64,000 bases of DNA from Lachnospiraceae bacterium (GCA_024403355.1 JAKSRW010000005.1:35659-99658), one strand, 5' to 3'; positions 1 to 9,116 are shown, numbered from the stretch's first letter. The notes: generated by a model from the letters alone, not told the origin. Program-made: numbers and translations.

Positions 1-720
1 TTTTCAGTTTCGAGATGCTTTTTGGTTTCCTCGAGCATTTCAAGTGTTTCAGACATTTTGATCACATCCGGAGTTTCGTAGCCGATTACTGAAATGAAGG
101 CAGCGATACTGAAGGCCAGAAAATCGAAAACATAGCCGTTATTCAGAAGCATCTGAGCTGCGGGTCCGGCGATGGCAAATATAATAAATAGAATAAGTGA
201 GTTGAACTGCCTTTTGTTGAAGGCTTTTTTATTAACCAGAAGTCTGGCTAAGGAGAAGAAAAGGAAATACAGGGGTACGAGGTAGGCAGTGTAGTAGATG
301 ATACCGTGTGTATAAATATAGTTATCAAAATAGAATATAAAGCCGGTAAATGGCGTGGTTGCACAGATTACCGCATATATGATCAGAATGATGTTGTTAA
401 TGGTATTCCCGATGCTTCGCCTTGGACTGTATTCAGCGATGATTGCATCTATGTATTTAGGCAGTACGGCCATACACATAACATTAAATTCAAAGAATAC
501 TATATTCAGGACATAGTTCAGCCAAAGAGGGATATTCTTTGCGTATGAAATGGTGATACAGGTGACAATATCAAAAAAGTCTGCCAGAATTAAATAGAAA
601 ATAAGCGTGGTCAGACACTTTTTTGTTCTGGAATTATCTTTATGCTGTATTCCAAGGTAAATAAACAGAATGATTAGAAAAACAAGGCCTGAAATGGCAA
701 AATCAACATTATATATCATG
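1..720 (-). CDS. Membrane sensor protein, 7-helix N-terminus (partial, runs off window)
   Basis: The minus strand reads open for 240 codons from ATG at 720 to the window edge with no stop, so only the N-terminus is present. The start follows an AGGAGG site (about 727-732). The translation begins MIYNVDFAISG and has about seven hydrophobic segments (roughly residues 8-24, 36-55, 65-85, 103-125, 135-155, 175-195 and 200-216). It then becomes hydrophilic and helical (SETLEMLEETKKHLE), which looks like a signalling linker. In Clostridia this plan usually leads to a GGDEF diguanylate cyclase or a histidine kinase, but the output domain lies outside the window, so that part is inference. It is divergent from pheST. 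Confidence 0.75.
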
Positions 721-784
721 CGAATCCTCCTAATTTTAAAGGCATCCCACTGATTCGGGCTTTGATGTTTCAAATAAGAGTTTC

Positions 785-814
785 CTTATACCATTGTACA
801 CTTGTTTTACACAA
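785..814 (-). promoter_or_regulatory. Possible promoter of the membrane sensor gene
   Basis: On the minus strand a -35-like TTGTGT (814-809) is followed after 18 nt by TATAAG (790-785), about 65 nt upstream of the start codon. The -35 match is weak. Confidence 0.35.
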
Positions 815-840
815 AGTACAAATCATTTTTATACAAATAC

Positions 841-869
841 TTGACTTATTAGGCTTATAAGTGTATGAT
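841..869 (+). promoter_or_regulatory. Promoter of the pheST T-box leader
   Basis: TTGACT (841-846), a 17-nt spacer and TATGAT (864-869) fit a housekeeping sigma promoter. Transcription should start near 876, just before the first T-box stem. Confidence 0.75.
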
Positions 870-875
870 AAACGA

Positions 876-1170
876 AGCAATGAAGGTGTGTAAGTAGTCG
901 GGCATTGTTTCGTTTTTTACGGAATCTACTATCAGAGAGCTGTACGCTGGTGTGAGTACGGCAGTAGCTGTCAGATGAATTTCAGCATCGGAGCGTTCTG
1001 CGAAGGTCTGAGGATATAAGCAGATGTGGATGTCGCATTAAGGCAGAAGGAAGTGCATTTTCCGAATTATTCAGGCTTCGGCAGGGGTAATTCTGTGATA
1101 AATGAAAATGGGTGGTACCGCGGAATAATTCGTCCCATATCAATCGGCTGGTTGATAGGGGGCTTTTTTA
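876..1170 (+). promoter_or_regulatory. T-box riboswitch, phenylalanine-specific, controlling pheST
   Basis: T-box leaders sense uncharged tRNA by codon-anticodon pairing and by binding the tRNA 3' end. This one has a stem I region with the AGAGAG and internal-loop signatures near 935-990. A UUC codon (981-983), followed by A, sits where the specifier is expected and matches Phe. The T-box sequence UGGUACCGCG is at 1113-1122. Its UGGU pairs with ACCA, so the fourth base fits an A discriminator as in bacterial tRNA-Phe. The leader ends in the intrinsic terminator at 1134-1170. Uncharged tRNA-Phe should favour the antiterminator and raise synthetase expression. The specifier assignment agrees with the downstream gene pair. 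Confidence 0.93.
1134..1170 (+). terminator. T-box-regulated intrinsic terminator
   Basis: CCC-A-TATCAATC (1134-1145) pairs with GGTTGATAGGG (about 1150-1160) with one bulge, followed by a U-rich run (1164-1169). The T-box sequence at 1113-1122 lies just 5' and would compete for pairing in the antiterminator. Confidence 0.85.
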
Positions 1171-1224
1171 TTTTCCTAAAGCCCTCAAAAGGACTTAGGG
1201 TTAGAAAATAATTTTCGGACCGCG

Positions 1225-1251
1225 GGACCGGTGATAAGGGCGCACCGGTCC
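1225..1251. repeat. GC-rich inverted repeat between T-box terminator and pheS
   Basis: GGACCGGTG (1225-1233) and CACCGGTCC (1243-1251) form a perfect 9-bp inverted repeat with a 9-nt loop. A further palindrome, GGTCCGGACC, is at 1247-1256. It has no T-run, so it is not an obvious terminator. It lies in the untranslated region of read-through pheST mRNA. Confidence 0.6.
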
Positions 1252-1342
1252 GGACCATTGCAATCGCTTCGCTCTTAGCATGAGGTTTAATATGGTCATA
1301 ATAATTATGAGCCATATTCCAAATATTATCAGGAGGAAGAAC

Positions 1343-2386
1343 ATGCAGGATTTAAACGAACTGAGTGCTGTGATAGCACAGATTAAGCAGGAAATCACTG
1401 ATGGTTTCGCGACACTTGAGAGCTCAAAGGCAGTATATGAGTTCAAAAAGCTGTTTATGGATTCAAAGAGCGGCAAAATCGGCGCGCTTATGAAGGAAAT
1501 GAAGAATATCGCCAACGAGAGCAAGGCTGCTTTCGGAAAGGGCGTAAATGATTTAAAGGCCTGGGCCAATGAGAAGTTCGATGAGCTTGATGCAAAGCTC
1601 AAGGAGCAGGAGGCTCTGGCACGTTATGAGAATGAGAAAATTGACATTACAATGCCTGCCGTAAAATGTAAGTGCGGCAAGCTTCATCCTGTAACACAGG
1701 TCAGAAATCAGCTTATTGATATCTTTTCTTCAATGGGCTTTGAAGTATTTGAGGGAAGCGAAATCGAAACCGATTTCTATAACTTTACAGCCCTTAATAC
1801 TCCTCAGGATCACCCTGCGCGTGATATGCAGGATACCTTCTACCTGTCACCTGAATTTCTTCTGCGTACACAGACATCTGCAGGACAGATTCATGTAATG
1901 GAGAAGCAGCAGCCCCCTATTAAGATTCTTTCACCCGGTAAGGTTTTCCGTTCGGATGACGATGCTACACACAGCCCTATGTTCACTCAGATGGAGGGTC
2001 TTGTAGTAGATAAGAATATCACTCTTTGTGATCTCAAGGGTATGCTTGATGAGCTTGTAAGAAAGATTTTCGGTGAGGGTACAACAACCAGACTTCGTCC
2101 CTCATATTTCCCTTTTACCGAGCCTTCGGTTGAGGTAGATGTAAGCTGCTTTGAGTGCGGCGGCAAGGGCTGCAGACTCTGCAAGGGTACCGGCTGGATT
2201 GAGGTACTTGGTGCAGGTATCGTAAACCGTAAGGTACTTGCAAACTGCAATATTGACCCCGATGTTTACAGCGGTCTTGCATTTGGTATCGGTATCGAGA
2301 GACTTGCCATGCTCAAGTATGGCATTAACAATATCAAGCTCTTATACGAGTCAGACCTTCGTGTATTAGAGCAGATTGATGATTAA
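1343..2386 (+). CDS. pheS: Phenylalanyl-tRNA synthetase alpha subunit
   Basis: PheS forms the catalytic part of the (alpha-beta)2 synthetase that charges tRNA-Phe in the cytoplasm. The 347-residue product has an N-terminal coiled-coil tRNA-binding region (about 1-90), then the class II catalytic core. The core has HPVTQ (motif 1 region), the [13 protein letters not shown] stretch (motif 2), an ECGGKGC-CKGTGW cysteine cluster and [10 protein letters not shown] (motif 3). The start at 1343 follows AGGAGG (1331-1336); upstream in-frame ATGs lie in the leader and lack such a site. An extra CKCG just before HPVTQ is a small oddity. It is followed 15 nt later by pheT and controlled by the T-box. 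Confidence 0.97.
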   Translation: MQDLNELSAVIAQIKQEITDGFATLESSKAVYEFKKLFMDSKSGKIGALMKEMKNIANESKAAFGKGVNDLKAWANEKFDELDAKLKEQEALARYENEKIDITMPAVKCKCGKLHPVTQVRNQLIDIFSSMGFEVFEGSEIETDFYNFTALNTPQDHPARDMQDTFYLSPEFLLRTQTSAGQIHVMEKQQPPIKILSPGKVFRSDDDATHSPMFTQMEGLVVDKNITLCDLKGMLDELVRKIFGEGTTTRLRPSYFPFTEPSVEVDVSCFECGGKGCRLCKGTGWIEVLGAGIVNRKVLANCNIDPDVYSGLAFGIGIERLAMLKYGINNIKLLYESDLRVLEQIDD

Positions 2387-2401
2387 GGAGGGCTTGAAAA
2401 T

Positions 2402-4822
2402 ATGTTAGTACCGCTTAGTTGGTTAAAGGATTATGTGGATATAGACGTTGATGCTGATGTGCTTGAGGAAAAACTTTTCTCATGCGGCTTCGAGGTAGAG
2501 GAAAAATATCAGGTCGGCAAGGATATTTCAGGTGTTGTTGTAGGCGAGGTTATGGAGTGCGAGCCTATTCCCGAAACACATCTTCATGTATGTAAGGTTG
2601 ATGCAGGTCAGGGAGAGCTTCTTCAGATTTGCTGCGGCGCAGATAATGTATGCGTAGGAAAGAAGTTCCCTGTAGCGCTTCCGGGCGCTGTTGTTTATGC
2701 AACTGCAAAGGACCATGTTACCATTGAGGGTCTTATGACTATCAAAAAGGGCAAGCTCAGAGGATATGATTCATGCGGTATGCTTTGCTCGGGTACAGAG
2801 CTTGGCGTAAGTGAGGATATGTATCCCGGTGCAGGCTATAACGGACTTCTTGTGCTTCCGAACGAGCTTGCAAACGGAGCAGACATTAAGCCTGTTCTCG
2901 GACTTGATGACTGGATTTTCGATATTTCAATTACAGCAAACAGACCTGACTGCCAGAGTATTTTCGGTATGGCAAGAGAGGTTGCGGCTATTCTTGACAA
3001 GCCTGTTAAGATGCCCGCACTTGATTATACAGAGAGCGGAATCACAAAGGACGGTTTCACCGTGTCTGTTTCGGCACCTGACCTTTGTCCCAGATATATC
3101 GCTCATTATGTAACAGATGTAAAGATTGCGGAGTCACCCGCGTGGATGAAGAGAAGACTTGCTCTTGTAGGCATCAATGCGATTTCGAATGTGGTTGATA
3201 TCACAAACTACATTCTTAAGGAGCTTGGTCAGCCTATGCATGCTTTTGACGGAGATTTCCTTGAGGGAAATGCAATTAATGTCAGACGTGCAAATGACGG
3301 TGAAAAGATTGTTACACTTGATGAGAAGGAATTCGCACTTGATTCTTCAAATCTTGTAATTTGCGACGGTGAGAAGCCTGTAGCACTTGCAGGTATCATG
3401 GGTGGTCTTAATTCTGAAATCCGTGAGACTACCGCTTCGGTAATGTTCGAGGCAGCAAAGTTTGCCCGTGATAACATCAGAAAGAGTTCAAGAAAGCTTG
3501 GTCAGTCTTCTGATTCAAGCCAGAGATATTCAAAGGGTGTAGATGAGTATGCAACTGTTATGGCAATGAAGAGAGCACTGCATCTTATTGAGGAGCTTGG
3601 CTGCGGTAAGGTTTCTTCTACACATGTAGAAGTATCTTCCGGTAATTCTATCGAGCCTGCAGAAATGAAGGCAAGCATTGCAAAGGTTAACGGAGTACTT
3701 GGTATTGAGGTTCCCACAGACAAGATTGTAAAGATTCTTACAGGACTTAATTTTAATCCCGTGGTAAATGGTGATGAGCTTACAATTCAGGTTCCTGCAT
3801 ATCGTGAGGATATGGAAAGCTATCCCGATATTGCTGAGGAAGTTATCAGAATGTATGGTTACGATAATGTAATTCCTACCTTCCTTGATGCTGCTAAAGT
3901 TACAGCCGGCGGACTTAATACAACACAGAAGACAGAGCTTAAGCTTAAGCGTGCTCTTTGTACAACAGGTGCAAGTGAGGGTGTTCATTATTCATTCTTC
4001 TCACCTGCGGACCTTGATCTTCTCGGACTTGCCGAGGATGCGCCTGAGCGTAAAGCAATCCGTATTATCAATCCCATCAACGAGGATTTATCACTGATGA
4101 GAACAACACTTGTTCCTCAGATGATTCATGCAATGGCCCGTAACCAGAAGAATGGCAGACTTGACGGAAGAATCTTTGAGGTTGGTAATAAGTTCCTTCC
4201 CAAGTCAGTTCCCTTAACCGAGTATCCCGATGAGAGAACTACTCTTTGTGTAGGTGTATTCGGTAAAGACGAGAGCTTCTTCACACTGAAGGGAATCGCA
4301 GAGAAGGTTGCTGAAACATTGCTTGTAAAGTTTACATATGAGGCGGTTACAATGCCTTTCTTACATCCTTATCAGGCTGCAAAGATTATCTGTGACGGCA
4401 AGGAAGTAGGTTTCCTCGGAAAGGTTACCTACGAAATCCAGAAGGCAGAGGATATGCGTGAGAGCGGATATGTAATGGAAATCGACCTTAAGGCACTTGA
4501 GAACTATTACGGTGCCGTTCCCAAGTTCGCACCCATTTCAAAGTTCGCCGATGAGGTACGTGACCTCGCTCTTGTAACAGACAAATCAGTAACCTGCGGC
4601 GCAATCGAGGATGTAATCTATGCGGCATGTCCTTACGTAAAGAGTGTCACACTCTTCGATATTTACGAGGGCAAGCAGGTTGGTGAAAACAAGAAATCAA
4701 TGGCCTTCACGGTTGTATTTGCACCTAAGGATGAGGAGCTTACAACAGAGGCAGTTGATAAGTTTGTAAAGAAGATCCTTAATAACCTCAGCTTCAAGCT
4801 CGGTATTGAAATGAGAAGCTGA
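2402..4822 (+). CDS. pheT: Phenylalanyl-tRNA synthetase beta subunit
   Basis: The 806-residue product is a full-length bacterial PheT, which carries the editing (B3/B4) domain and the structural subunit of PheRS. An EMAP/OB-like tRNA-binding domain is near the N-terminus (DISGVVVGEV, about 40-150). The B3/B4 editing region is near 210-390, the B5 domain (TNYILKELGQPMHAFD nearby) and core follow, and a C-terminal anticodon-binding FDX domain ends in NLSFKLGIEMRS. The start follows AAGGAGG at about 2386-2392. It is co-transcribed with pheS and ends before a strong terminator. Confidence 0.97.
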   Translation: MLVPLSWLKDYVDIDVDADVLEEKLFSCGFEVEEKYQVGKDISGVVVGEVMECEPIPETHLHVCKVDAGQGELLQICCGADNVCVGKKFPVALPGAVVYATAKDHVTIEGLMTIKKGKLRGYDSCGMLCSGTELGVSEDMYPGAGYNGLLVLPNELANGADIKPVLGLDDWIFDISITANRPDCQSIFGMAREVAAILDKPVKMPALDYTESGITKDGFTVSVSAPDLCPRYIAHYVTDVKIAESPAWMKRRLALVGINAISNVVDITNYILKELGQPMHAFDGDFLEGNAINVRRANDGEKIVTLDEKEFALDSSNLVICDGEKPVALAGIMGGLNSEIRETTASVMFEAAKFARDNIRKSSRKLGQSSDSSQRYSKGVDEYATVMAMKRALHLIEELGCGKVSSTHVEVSSGNSIEPAEMKASIAKVNGVLGIEVPTDKIVKILTGLNFNPVVNGDELTIQVPAYREDMESYPDIAEEVIRMYGYDNVIPTFLDAAKVTAGGLNTTQKTELKLKRALCTTGASEGVHYSFFSPADLDLLGLAEDAPERKAIRIINPINEDLSLMRTTLVPQMIHAMARNQKNGRLDGRIFEVGNKFLPKSVPLTEYPDERTTLCVGVFGKDESFFTLKGIAEKVAETLLVKFTYEAVTMPFLHPYQAAKIICDGKEVGFLGKVTYEIQKAEDMRESGYVMEIDLKALENYYGAVPKFAPISKFADEVRDLALVTDKSVTCGAIEDVIYAACPYVKSVTLFDIYEGKQVGENKKSMAFTVVFAPKDEELTTEAVDKFVKKILNNLSFKLGIEMRS

Positions 4823-4867
4823 TGGTCTCTTGGGGACGGGGTTGTTGGCTCACTTTCTACGAAACGA

Positions 4868-4906
4868 AAAAAAGGGCTTCCGGTTTTTCACACCGGAAGC
4901 TCTTTT
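4868..4906. terminator. Bidirectional terminator between pheT and the symporter gene
   Basis: AAAGGGCTTCCGGT (4871-4884) pairs with ACCGGAAGCTCTTT (4892-4905) around a 7-nt loop. A-runs on the left and T-runs on the right serve both converging genes. Confidence 0.9.
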
Positions 4907-4972
4907 AATATGCTTAAAATCTGATATTCTGATTACCATGCCTTATTACCGGCACTGTGAATATTATTCATT

Positions 4973-6505
4973 CTACTCAGCACCGTTTCTGATTGCTTCT
5001 GCAGTTTCCTTCTGAATTTTTTCATCATAGGATACGAGAGGCTCGATGTCCATACCTTTAATTTTACGATTAACATAGTTATTTGTAATCTTAACTACAA
5101 GAGGGCAGAGAGCAACTACACCGATAAGGTTGGGAACCATCATGAAACCATTGAAGGTATCTGAAATATCCCAGGCGAGTGAAGATGTCATAAGAGCACC
5201 TGAAATAATCATAATACAGAAGATTACTCTGTAAACAGCAACGGCCTTAAGACCGAAGAGATACTCAACAGACTTGCTGCCGTAATGTGACCAGCCGAGA
5301 ACAGTAGTGAATGCGAAGAGAAGAACTGCGATTGCGATGAACCATCTGCCGGGCTGTCCGAAAACGCCTGCGAATGCATCAGCAACAAGTGTTGAATCCT
5401 CTACACCTTCATTTACAATACCTGTAGCAAGGTCGATCTTACCTGATGTAAGAACTACGAGAGCTGTCATTGTACAAACGATGAATGTATCTGCAAATAC
5501 CTCGAAGATACCCCAGAGACCCTGCTTAACGGGCTCCTTAACGTTTGAGTTTGAGTGAACCATAACTGATGAACCAAGACCGGCTTCGTTTGAGAAAACA
5601 CCACGCTTGCAGCCCTGCTTGATAACTGTCTTGATTGCGATACCTACTGCGGCACCTTCAACTGCCTCGATACCGAAAGCAAACTTGAAGATAGAAGCGA
5701 ATGCATCACCGATAAGTGAACCGTTTACGATAATAACTACGATTCCGAGAACTACATAACCGATAGCCATGAAGGGAACTACCTTTTCAGCTACGGCTGC
5801 GATTCTCTTAAGACCGCCGATGATGATTACCGAACCGACAATCATAAGGAATACACCAAGAAGGATGGTAGCTATTGTAACGTTTCCGTAGATGGGTTCA
5901 AGTCCGAGACCGTCAAAGAAGGCTGATTCCATATTTGCAACAATCTTGTTTACCTGGCCCATGTTACCGATACCGAAGGAAGCAAGTATTGCGAAGAGTG
6001 CAAATAATACGGCAAGTACCTTACCGACCGTCTTTAAGCCCTTGTAGTGGCCGAGACCGTCCTGAAGATAATACATTGCACCGCCGGACCATTCATTGTC
6101 CTTGTTTTTACGACGATAAAAGATACCGAGGATATTTTCTGAGTAGTTTGTCATCATTCCGAAGAAGGCTGCAATCCACATCCAGAATACCGCACCGGGA
6201 CCACCGACGAAAATAGCTGAAGCAACACCGGCAATATTACCTGTACCTATTGTGGCGGAAAGTGCTGTACAAAGTGCCTGAAACTGTGAAATGGCACCCT
6301 TGTCCGACTTATCATGTGCATCCTTTTTGAATACACCGCCTACGGTCTTTTTCCACCAGTGAGTGATACGTGTGACCTGAAATACTTTGGTAAGCACGGT
6401 CATTAATATACCGGTACCAAGTAGAAGGATGACACCCGGGTAACCCCAGATGAATGAGTTGATCTCGTCATTTACTGACGCGACATTGTTTAGAAATTCT
6501 TCCAT
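4973..6505 (-). CDS. Sodium:alanine/glycine symporter, AGCS family
   Basis: AGCS proteins import alanine or glycine with Na+ across the cytoplasmic membrane. The 510-residue product has many hydrophobic helices and family motifs: an N-terminal PGVILLLGTGILMT helix, the ALSATIGTGNIAGVASAI segment (the AGCS signature region), GGAMYYLQDG and GVFSNEAGLGSS. The start ATG at 6505 follows AAAGGAG. Longer upstream readings run through the riboswitch and are not credible. The glycine riboswitch directly upstream suggests glycine (or alanine) is the substrate, which is an inference from context. Confidence 0.95.
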   Translation of the reverse strand: MEEFLNNVASVNDEINSFIWGYPGVILLLGTGILMTVLTKVFQVTRITHWWKKTVGGVFKKDAHDKSDKGAISQFQALCTALSATIGTGNIAGVASAIFVGGPGAVFWMWIAAFFGMMTNYSENILGIFYRRKNKDNEWSGGAMYYLQDGLGHYKGLKTVGKVLAVLFALFAILASFGIGNMGQVNKIVANMESAFFDGLGLEPIYGNVTIATILLGVFLMIVGSVIIIGGLKRIAAVAEKVVPFMAIGYVVLGIVVIIVNGSLIGDAFASIFKFAFGIEAVEGAAVGIAIKTVIKQGCKRGVFSNEAGLGSSVMVHSNSNVKEPVKQGLWGIFEVFADTFIVCTMTALVVLTSGKIDLATGIVNEGVEDSTLVADAFAGVFGQPGRWFIAIAVLLFAFTTVLGWSHYGSKSVEYLFGLKAVAVYRVIFCIMIISGALMTSSLAWDISDTFNGFMMVPNLIGVVALCPLVVKITNNYVNRKIKGMDIEPLVSYDEKIQKETAEAIRNGAE

Positions 6506-6519
6506 TTTTTTTCTCCTTT

Positions 6520-6592
6520 GTCCTTTTGCCTGAGAGATCGTCATTAAATATGACTTACACCTTCGGCTTTCACTTTTGTGAATCTCTCCAAG
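6520..6592 (-). promoter_or_regulatory. Glycine riboswitch, single aptamer
   Basis: On the minus strand the leader carries GGAGAG (6589-6584), the core CGAAGGTGTAA, and then CTCAGGCAAAAGGAC (6534-6520), which are the conserved segments of the glycine aptamer. Only one aptamer is visible rather than the usual tandem pair. Its 3' end runs straight into the AAAGGAG ribosome binding site, so control is probably at translation initiation. The regulated gene is a glycine/alanine symporter. Confidence 0.9.
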
Positions 6593-6616
6593 AAGATTTT
6601 TTGAAAAGATAAAATA

Positions 6617-6645
6617 AATATAATACTGAAGCATGTAAAATGCAA
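6617..6645 (-). promoter_or_regulatory. Promoter of the glycine riboswitch-symporter unit
   Basis: On the minus strand TTGCAT (6645-6640), a 17-nt spacer and TATATT (6622-6617) precede the riboswitch by about 25 nt. Confidence 0.65.
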
Positions 6646-6664
6646 GTAAATTATTAAAAAAAGC

Positions 6665-6693
6665 TTGCTTTTTGACTCAATAACGATTATTAT
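6665..6693 (+). promoter_or_regulatory. Promoter of queT
   Basis: TTGCTT (6665-6670), a 17-nt spacer and TATTAT (6688-6693) lie just upstream of the structured leader. An alternative TTGACT at 6672-6677 has a poorer -10. Confidence 0.5.
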
Positions 6694-6713
6694 TAGTGCC
6701 GGGTTTTACCCAA

Positions 6714-6757
6714 GACGTCAGTTCGAGACCTTCCTGACGTAAAACAAAACTAAAGGA
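6714..6757 (+). promoter_or_regulatory. Candidate preQ1-I riboswitch upstream of queT
   Basis: ACGTCAG (6715-6721) pairs with CTGACGT (6734-6740). The loop begins TTC-GAG, and an A-rich tail (AAAACAAAACTAAAGGAG, 6741-6758) holds the ribosome binding site. This is the compact H-type pseudoknot plan of preQ1-I elements: a stem, a UUC-AG loop, and an A-rich tail ending in CUAA that overlaps the Shine-Dalgarno. The second helix is shorter than in the B. subtilis example because GAG cannot fully pair with CUA. The downstream QueT gene supports the assignment. Confidence 0.65.
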
Positions 6758-6766
6758 GAAAAAAAT

Positions 6767-7255
6767 ATGAAAAACAAGAAAAGTCTGTTTATCACACAGG
6801 CTGCCGTTATTGCGGCCATCTACGTGGTGCTTACCGTTGCGATAAGTGCCTTCGACCTAGCCAGCGGAGCGATTCAGGTCAGAATCTCCGAGGCTCTCAC
6901 AGTTCTTCCCTATTTTACCCCCGCAGCGATTCCGGGACTCTTTGCCGGATGTCTTATCAGTAATACTGTAACAGGCTGTCTGCCCTGGGACATTGTATTC
7001 GGTTCAATTGCGACCCTTATCGGTGCAATCGGAACATATTCACTGCGAAAAGTAAAATGGCTGGCACCTGTTCCACCCATTCTTGCAAATTCAATCATCG
7101 TACCCTTTGTACTTCAGTACGTATATGAATTCGAGGGCAGTTACTGGTATTTTATGGCAACGGTAGGTGCAGGTGAAATAATTTCATGCGGTATCCTTGG
7201 AATGCTGCTTTTATTTGCTTTGAACAAGTACAAAAATGTCATTTTCAGACAGTAA
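6767..7255 (+). CDS. queT: QueT family transporter (queuosine precursor uptake)
   Basis: The 162-residue product is a small, highly hydrophobic protein with about five membrane segments. Its VRISEALTVLPYFTPAAIPGLFAG stretch and an NTVTG-(L)PWDIVFGS segment are typical of the QueT (COG4708) family. These are thought to be substrate-binding S components of ECF transporters for preQ1 or related queuosine precursors. The start follows AAAGGAG with 9-nt spacing. The ecfA1-ecfA2-ecfT energizing module at 55620-58109 may serve it, which is an inference. A preQ1-like leader precedes it. Confidence 0.88.
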   Translation: MKNKKSLFITQAAVIAAIYVVLTVAISAFDLASGAIQVRISEALTVLPYFTPAAIPGLFAGCLISNTVTGCLPWDIVFGSIATLIGAIGTYSLRKVKWLAPVPPILANSIIVPFVLQYVYEFEGSYWYFMATVGAGEIISCGILGMLLLFALNKYKNVIFRQ

Positions 7256-7283
7256 AAAAACGTAATTGAACAGGATTAGCCGG

Positions 7284-7312
7284 TTGCGGGTATCGATATT
7301 ATTTGATATAAT
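7284..7312 (+). promoter_or_regulatory. Promoter of the ABC exporter pair
   Basis: TTGCGG (7284-7289), a 17-nt spacer and a perfect TATAAT (7307-7312). Transcription would start near 7319, downstream of the first in-frame ATG at 7266, which argues for the TTG start at 7365. Confidence 0.75.
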
Positions 7313-7364
7313 AAAGGTACTATTACAATCGGCTTTTTTGATTGGAAAATCGGGGCGAAAAAAG

Positions 7365-9116
7365 TTGAAAAAATTACTGGTATATTTAAGCAAATATAAA
7401 AAAGAATGTGTGTTGGCACCTTTGTTCAAGCTGCTTGAGGCAAGCTTTGAACTTGTGGTGCCTTTAGTCGTTGCATCCCTTATTGATACGGGTATCGGTA
7501 ACAATGACAGCGGGTATGTAGTAAAGATGGCGCTGGTACTTGTAGCTTTTGCGGTCGTGGGCTATGCCTTTGCTATTATTGCCCAGTATTTTTCCGCAAA
7601 GGCTGCGGTAGGCTGTGCGACAGAACTCAGAAGCAGTCTCTTTGCCCATATAATGAAGCTGTCCTTTAAAAACAGCGATGAACAGGGCAGTGCCACGCTG
7701 ATAACGCGAATGACCAGCGATGTCAATCAGGTTCAGAGCGGCGTAAACATGACCCTTCGTCTTTTCCTACGCTCACCATTTATTGTATTCGGTGCAATGA
7801 TAATGGCCTTTACCGTCGATGTAAAGGCGGCACTGATATTTGCTGCGGTTATTCCCGTGCTTCTGCTGGTGGTATTTATCCTTATGAGAATCACTGTTCC
7901 CCGTCAGAAGAAGGCGCAGGGTTCGCTTGATAAGGTCCTCGGTCTTACAAGGGAAAATCTGACCGGTGTACGTGTAATAAGAGCCTTTGGCCTTGAGAAT
8001 CATGAGAACGAGGTATTTGAGAAGGAAACGGGAAATCTTAAAAGGTTTCAGGAAGTTGCAGGCCGCATTTCTGCGGCAATGAACCCTTTAACCTATGTGA
8101 TTATAAATGCGGCACTCATCATTCTTCTTTATTCCGGCGCAATACGTGTGGAGGCGGGAGTTCTGACAGGCGGAGCCGTTGTCGCACTTGTTAATTATGT
8201 TTCGCAGATTCTGGTTGAGCTTATAAAGCTTGCTAATCTTTGCGTTACCATCGCAAAGGCTATTGCCTGCGGCGACCGTATTCAGGCTATTATGGAGATT
8301 CCCGAGGGTATGGCGGTGATAGACGCCTTCGGAGAGCTTACATCCGAGGACGAGATTCCTGCGGTTGAATTTAAAAATGTCAATGCAAAGTACAGTGAGA
8401 GCGGTGAGGATGCGCTCGAGGATATATCCTTCTTTGCCAAAAAGGGTGAGACAATCGGCGTAATCGGTGGTACCGGTTCGGGTAAATCTTCACTTGTACG
8501 ACTTATTTCCAGAGCCTATGACGTATCAGCCGGCAATGTATTTGTGAATGGCCGTGATGTACGTGCATATAAGCAGTCGGAGCTTCGTAAGAAAATCGGT
8601 ACGGTTATGCAGAAGGCGGTGCTTTTCAAGGGCACTATCCGAAATAACCTGAAATGGGGTAATCCCGAGGCAACCGATGAGGATATCTGGGAGGCACTCG
8701 AAACAGCACAGGCTGCGGAAATTGTTCGTAAAAAGGAAGCGGATGTCAAGAAAAAGAATGAGAATCTGACAGCGCTTGATGCTCCGGTAGAGCAGGAGGG
8801 ACGTAATTTCTCCGGCGGACAGAAGCAGAGACTTTCCATCGCAAGAACCCTTATCCAGAAGCCCGATATCCTTATTCTGGATGACAGCTCCTCGGCGCTT
8901 GATTATGCTACGGATGCGGCACTGAGAAAGGCTTTGAAAAATCTTCCGTGGAAGCCTACCACATTTCTGGTTTCACAACGTACCACATCGATTATGCATG
9001 CCGACAGAATCCTTGTAATGGATGACGGACGCCTTGTGGGAAACGGTACACATGAGGAGCTTTTAAAATCCTGTGAGGTATACAGGGAGATTTATGAAAC
9101 TACAAATGCAAACTGA
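7365..9116 (+). CDS. ABC exporter half-transporter, degenerate-site subunit
   Basis: The 583-residue product has an N-terminal exporter membrane domain (six helices, residues about 10-310) and a C-terminal nucleotide-binding domain. Walker A is GGTGSGKSS, the signature is FSGGQ, and Walker B is LILDD. The catalytic Glu after Walker B is Asp and the H-switch His is Gln (VSQR). These are the substitutions seen in the degenerate subunit of heterodimeric exporters such as TM287/288 or BmrCD. I chose TTG at 7365 because the promoter lies downstream of the longer ATG start at 7266. The SD is weak (GGGGCG). Partner: the next gene. Substrate unknown. Confidence 0.88.
   Translation: MKKLLVYLSKYKKECVLAPLFKLLEASFELVVPLVVASLIDTGIGNNDSGYVVKMALVLVAFAVVGYAFAIIAQYFSAKAAVGCATELRSSLFAHIMKLSFKNSDEQGSATLITRMTSDVNQVQSGVNMTLRLFLRSPFIVFGAMIMAFTVDVKAALIFAAVIPVLLLVVFILMRITVPRQKKAQGSLDKVLGLTRENLTGVRVIRAFGLENHENEVFEKETGNLKRFQEVAGRISAAMNPLTYVIINAALIILLYSGAIRVEAGVLTGGAVVALVNYVSQILVELIKLANLCVTIAKAIACGDRIQAIMEIPEGMAVIDAFGELTSEDEIPAVEFKNVNAKYSESGEDALEDISFFAKKGETIGVIGGTGSGKSSLVRLISRAYDVSAGNVFVNGRDVRAYKQSELRKKIGTVMQKAVLFKGTIRNNLKWGNPEATDEDIWEALETAQAAEIVRKKEADVKKKNENLTALDAPVEQEGRNFSGGQKQRLSIARTLIQKPDILILDDSSSALDYATDAALRKALKNLPWKPTTFLVSQRTTSIMHADRILVMDDGRLVGNGTHEELLKSCEVYREIYETTNAN

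Noticed and set aside
1201..1602. 133-codon minus-strand frame over the pheS start
   Set aside because: Antisense to pheS and the T-box leader; no ribosome binding site and no conserved pattern.
7266..7364. N-terminal extension of the first ABC exporter gene from ATG 7266
   Set aside because: A consensus promoter (7284-7312) lies downstream of that ATG and the extension is not exporter-like.
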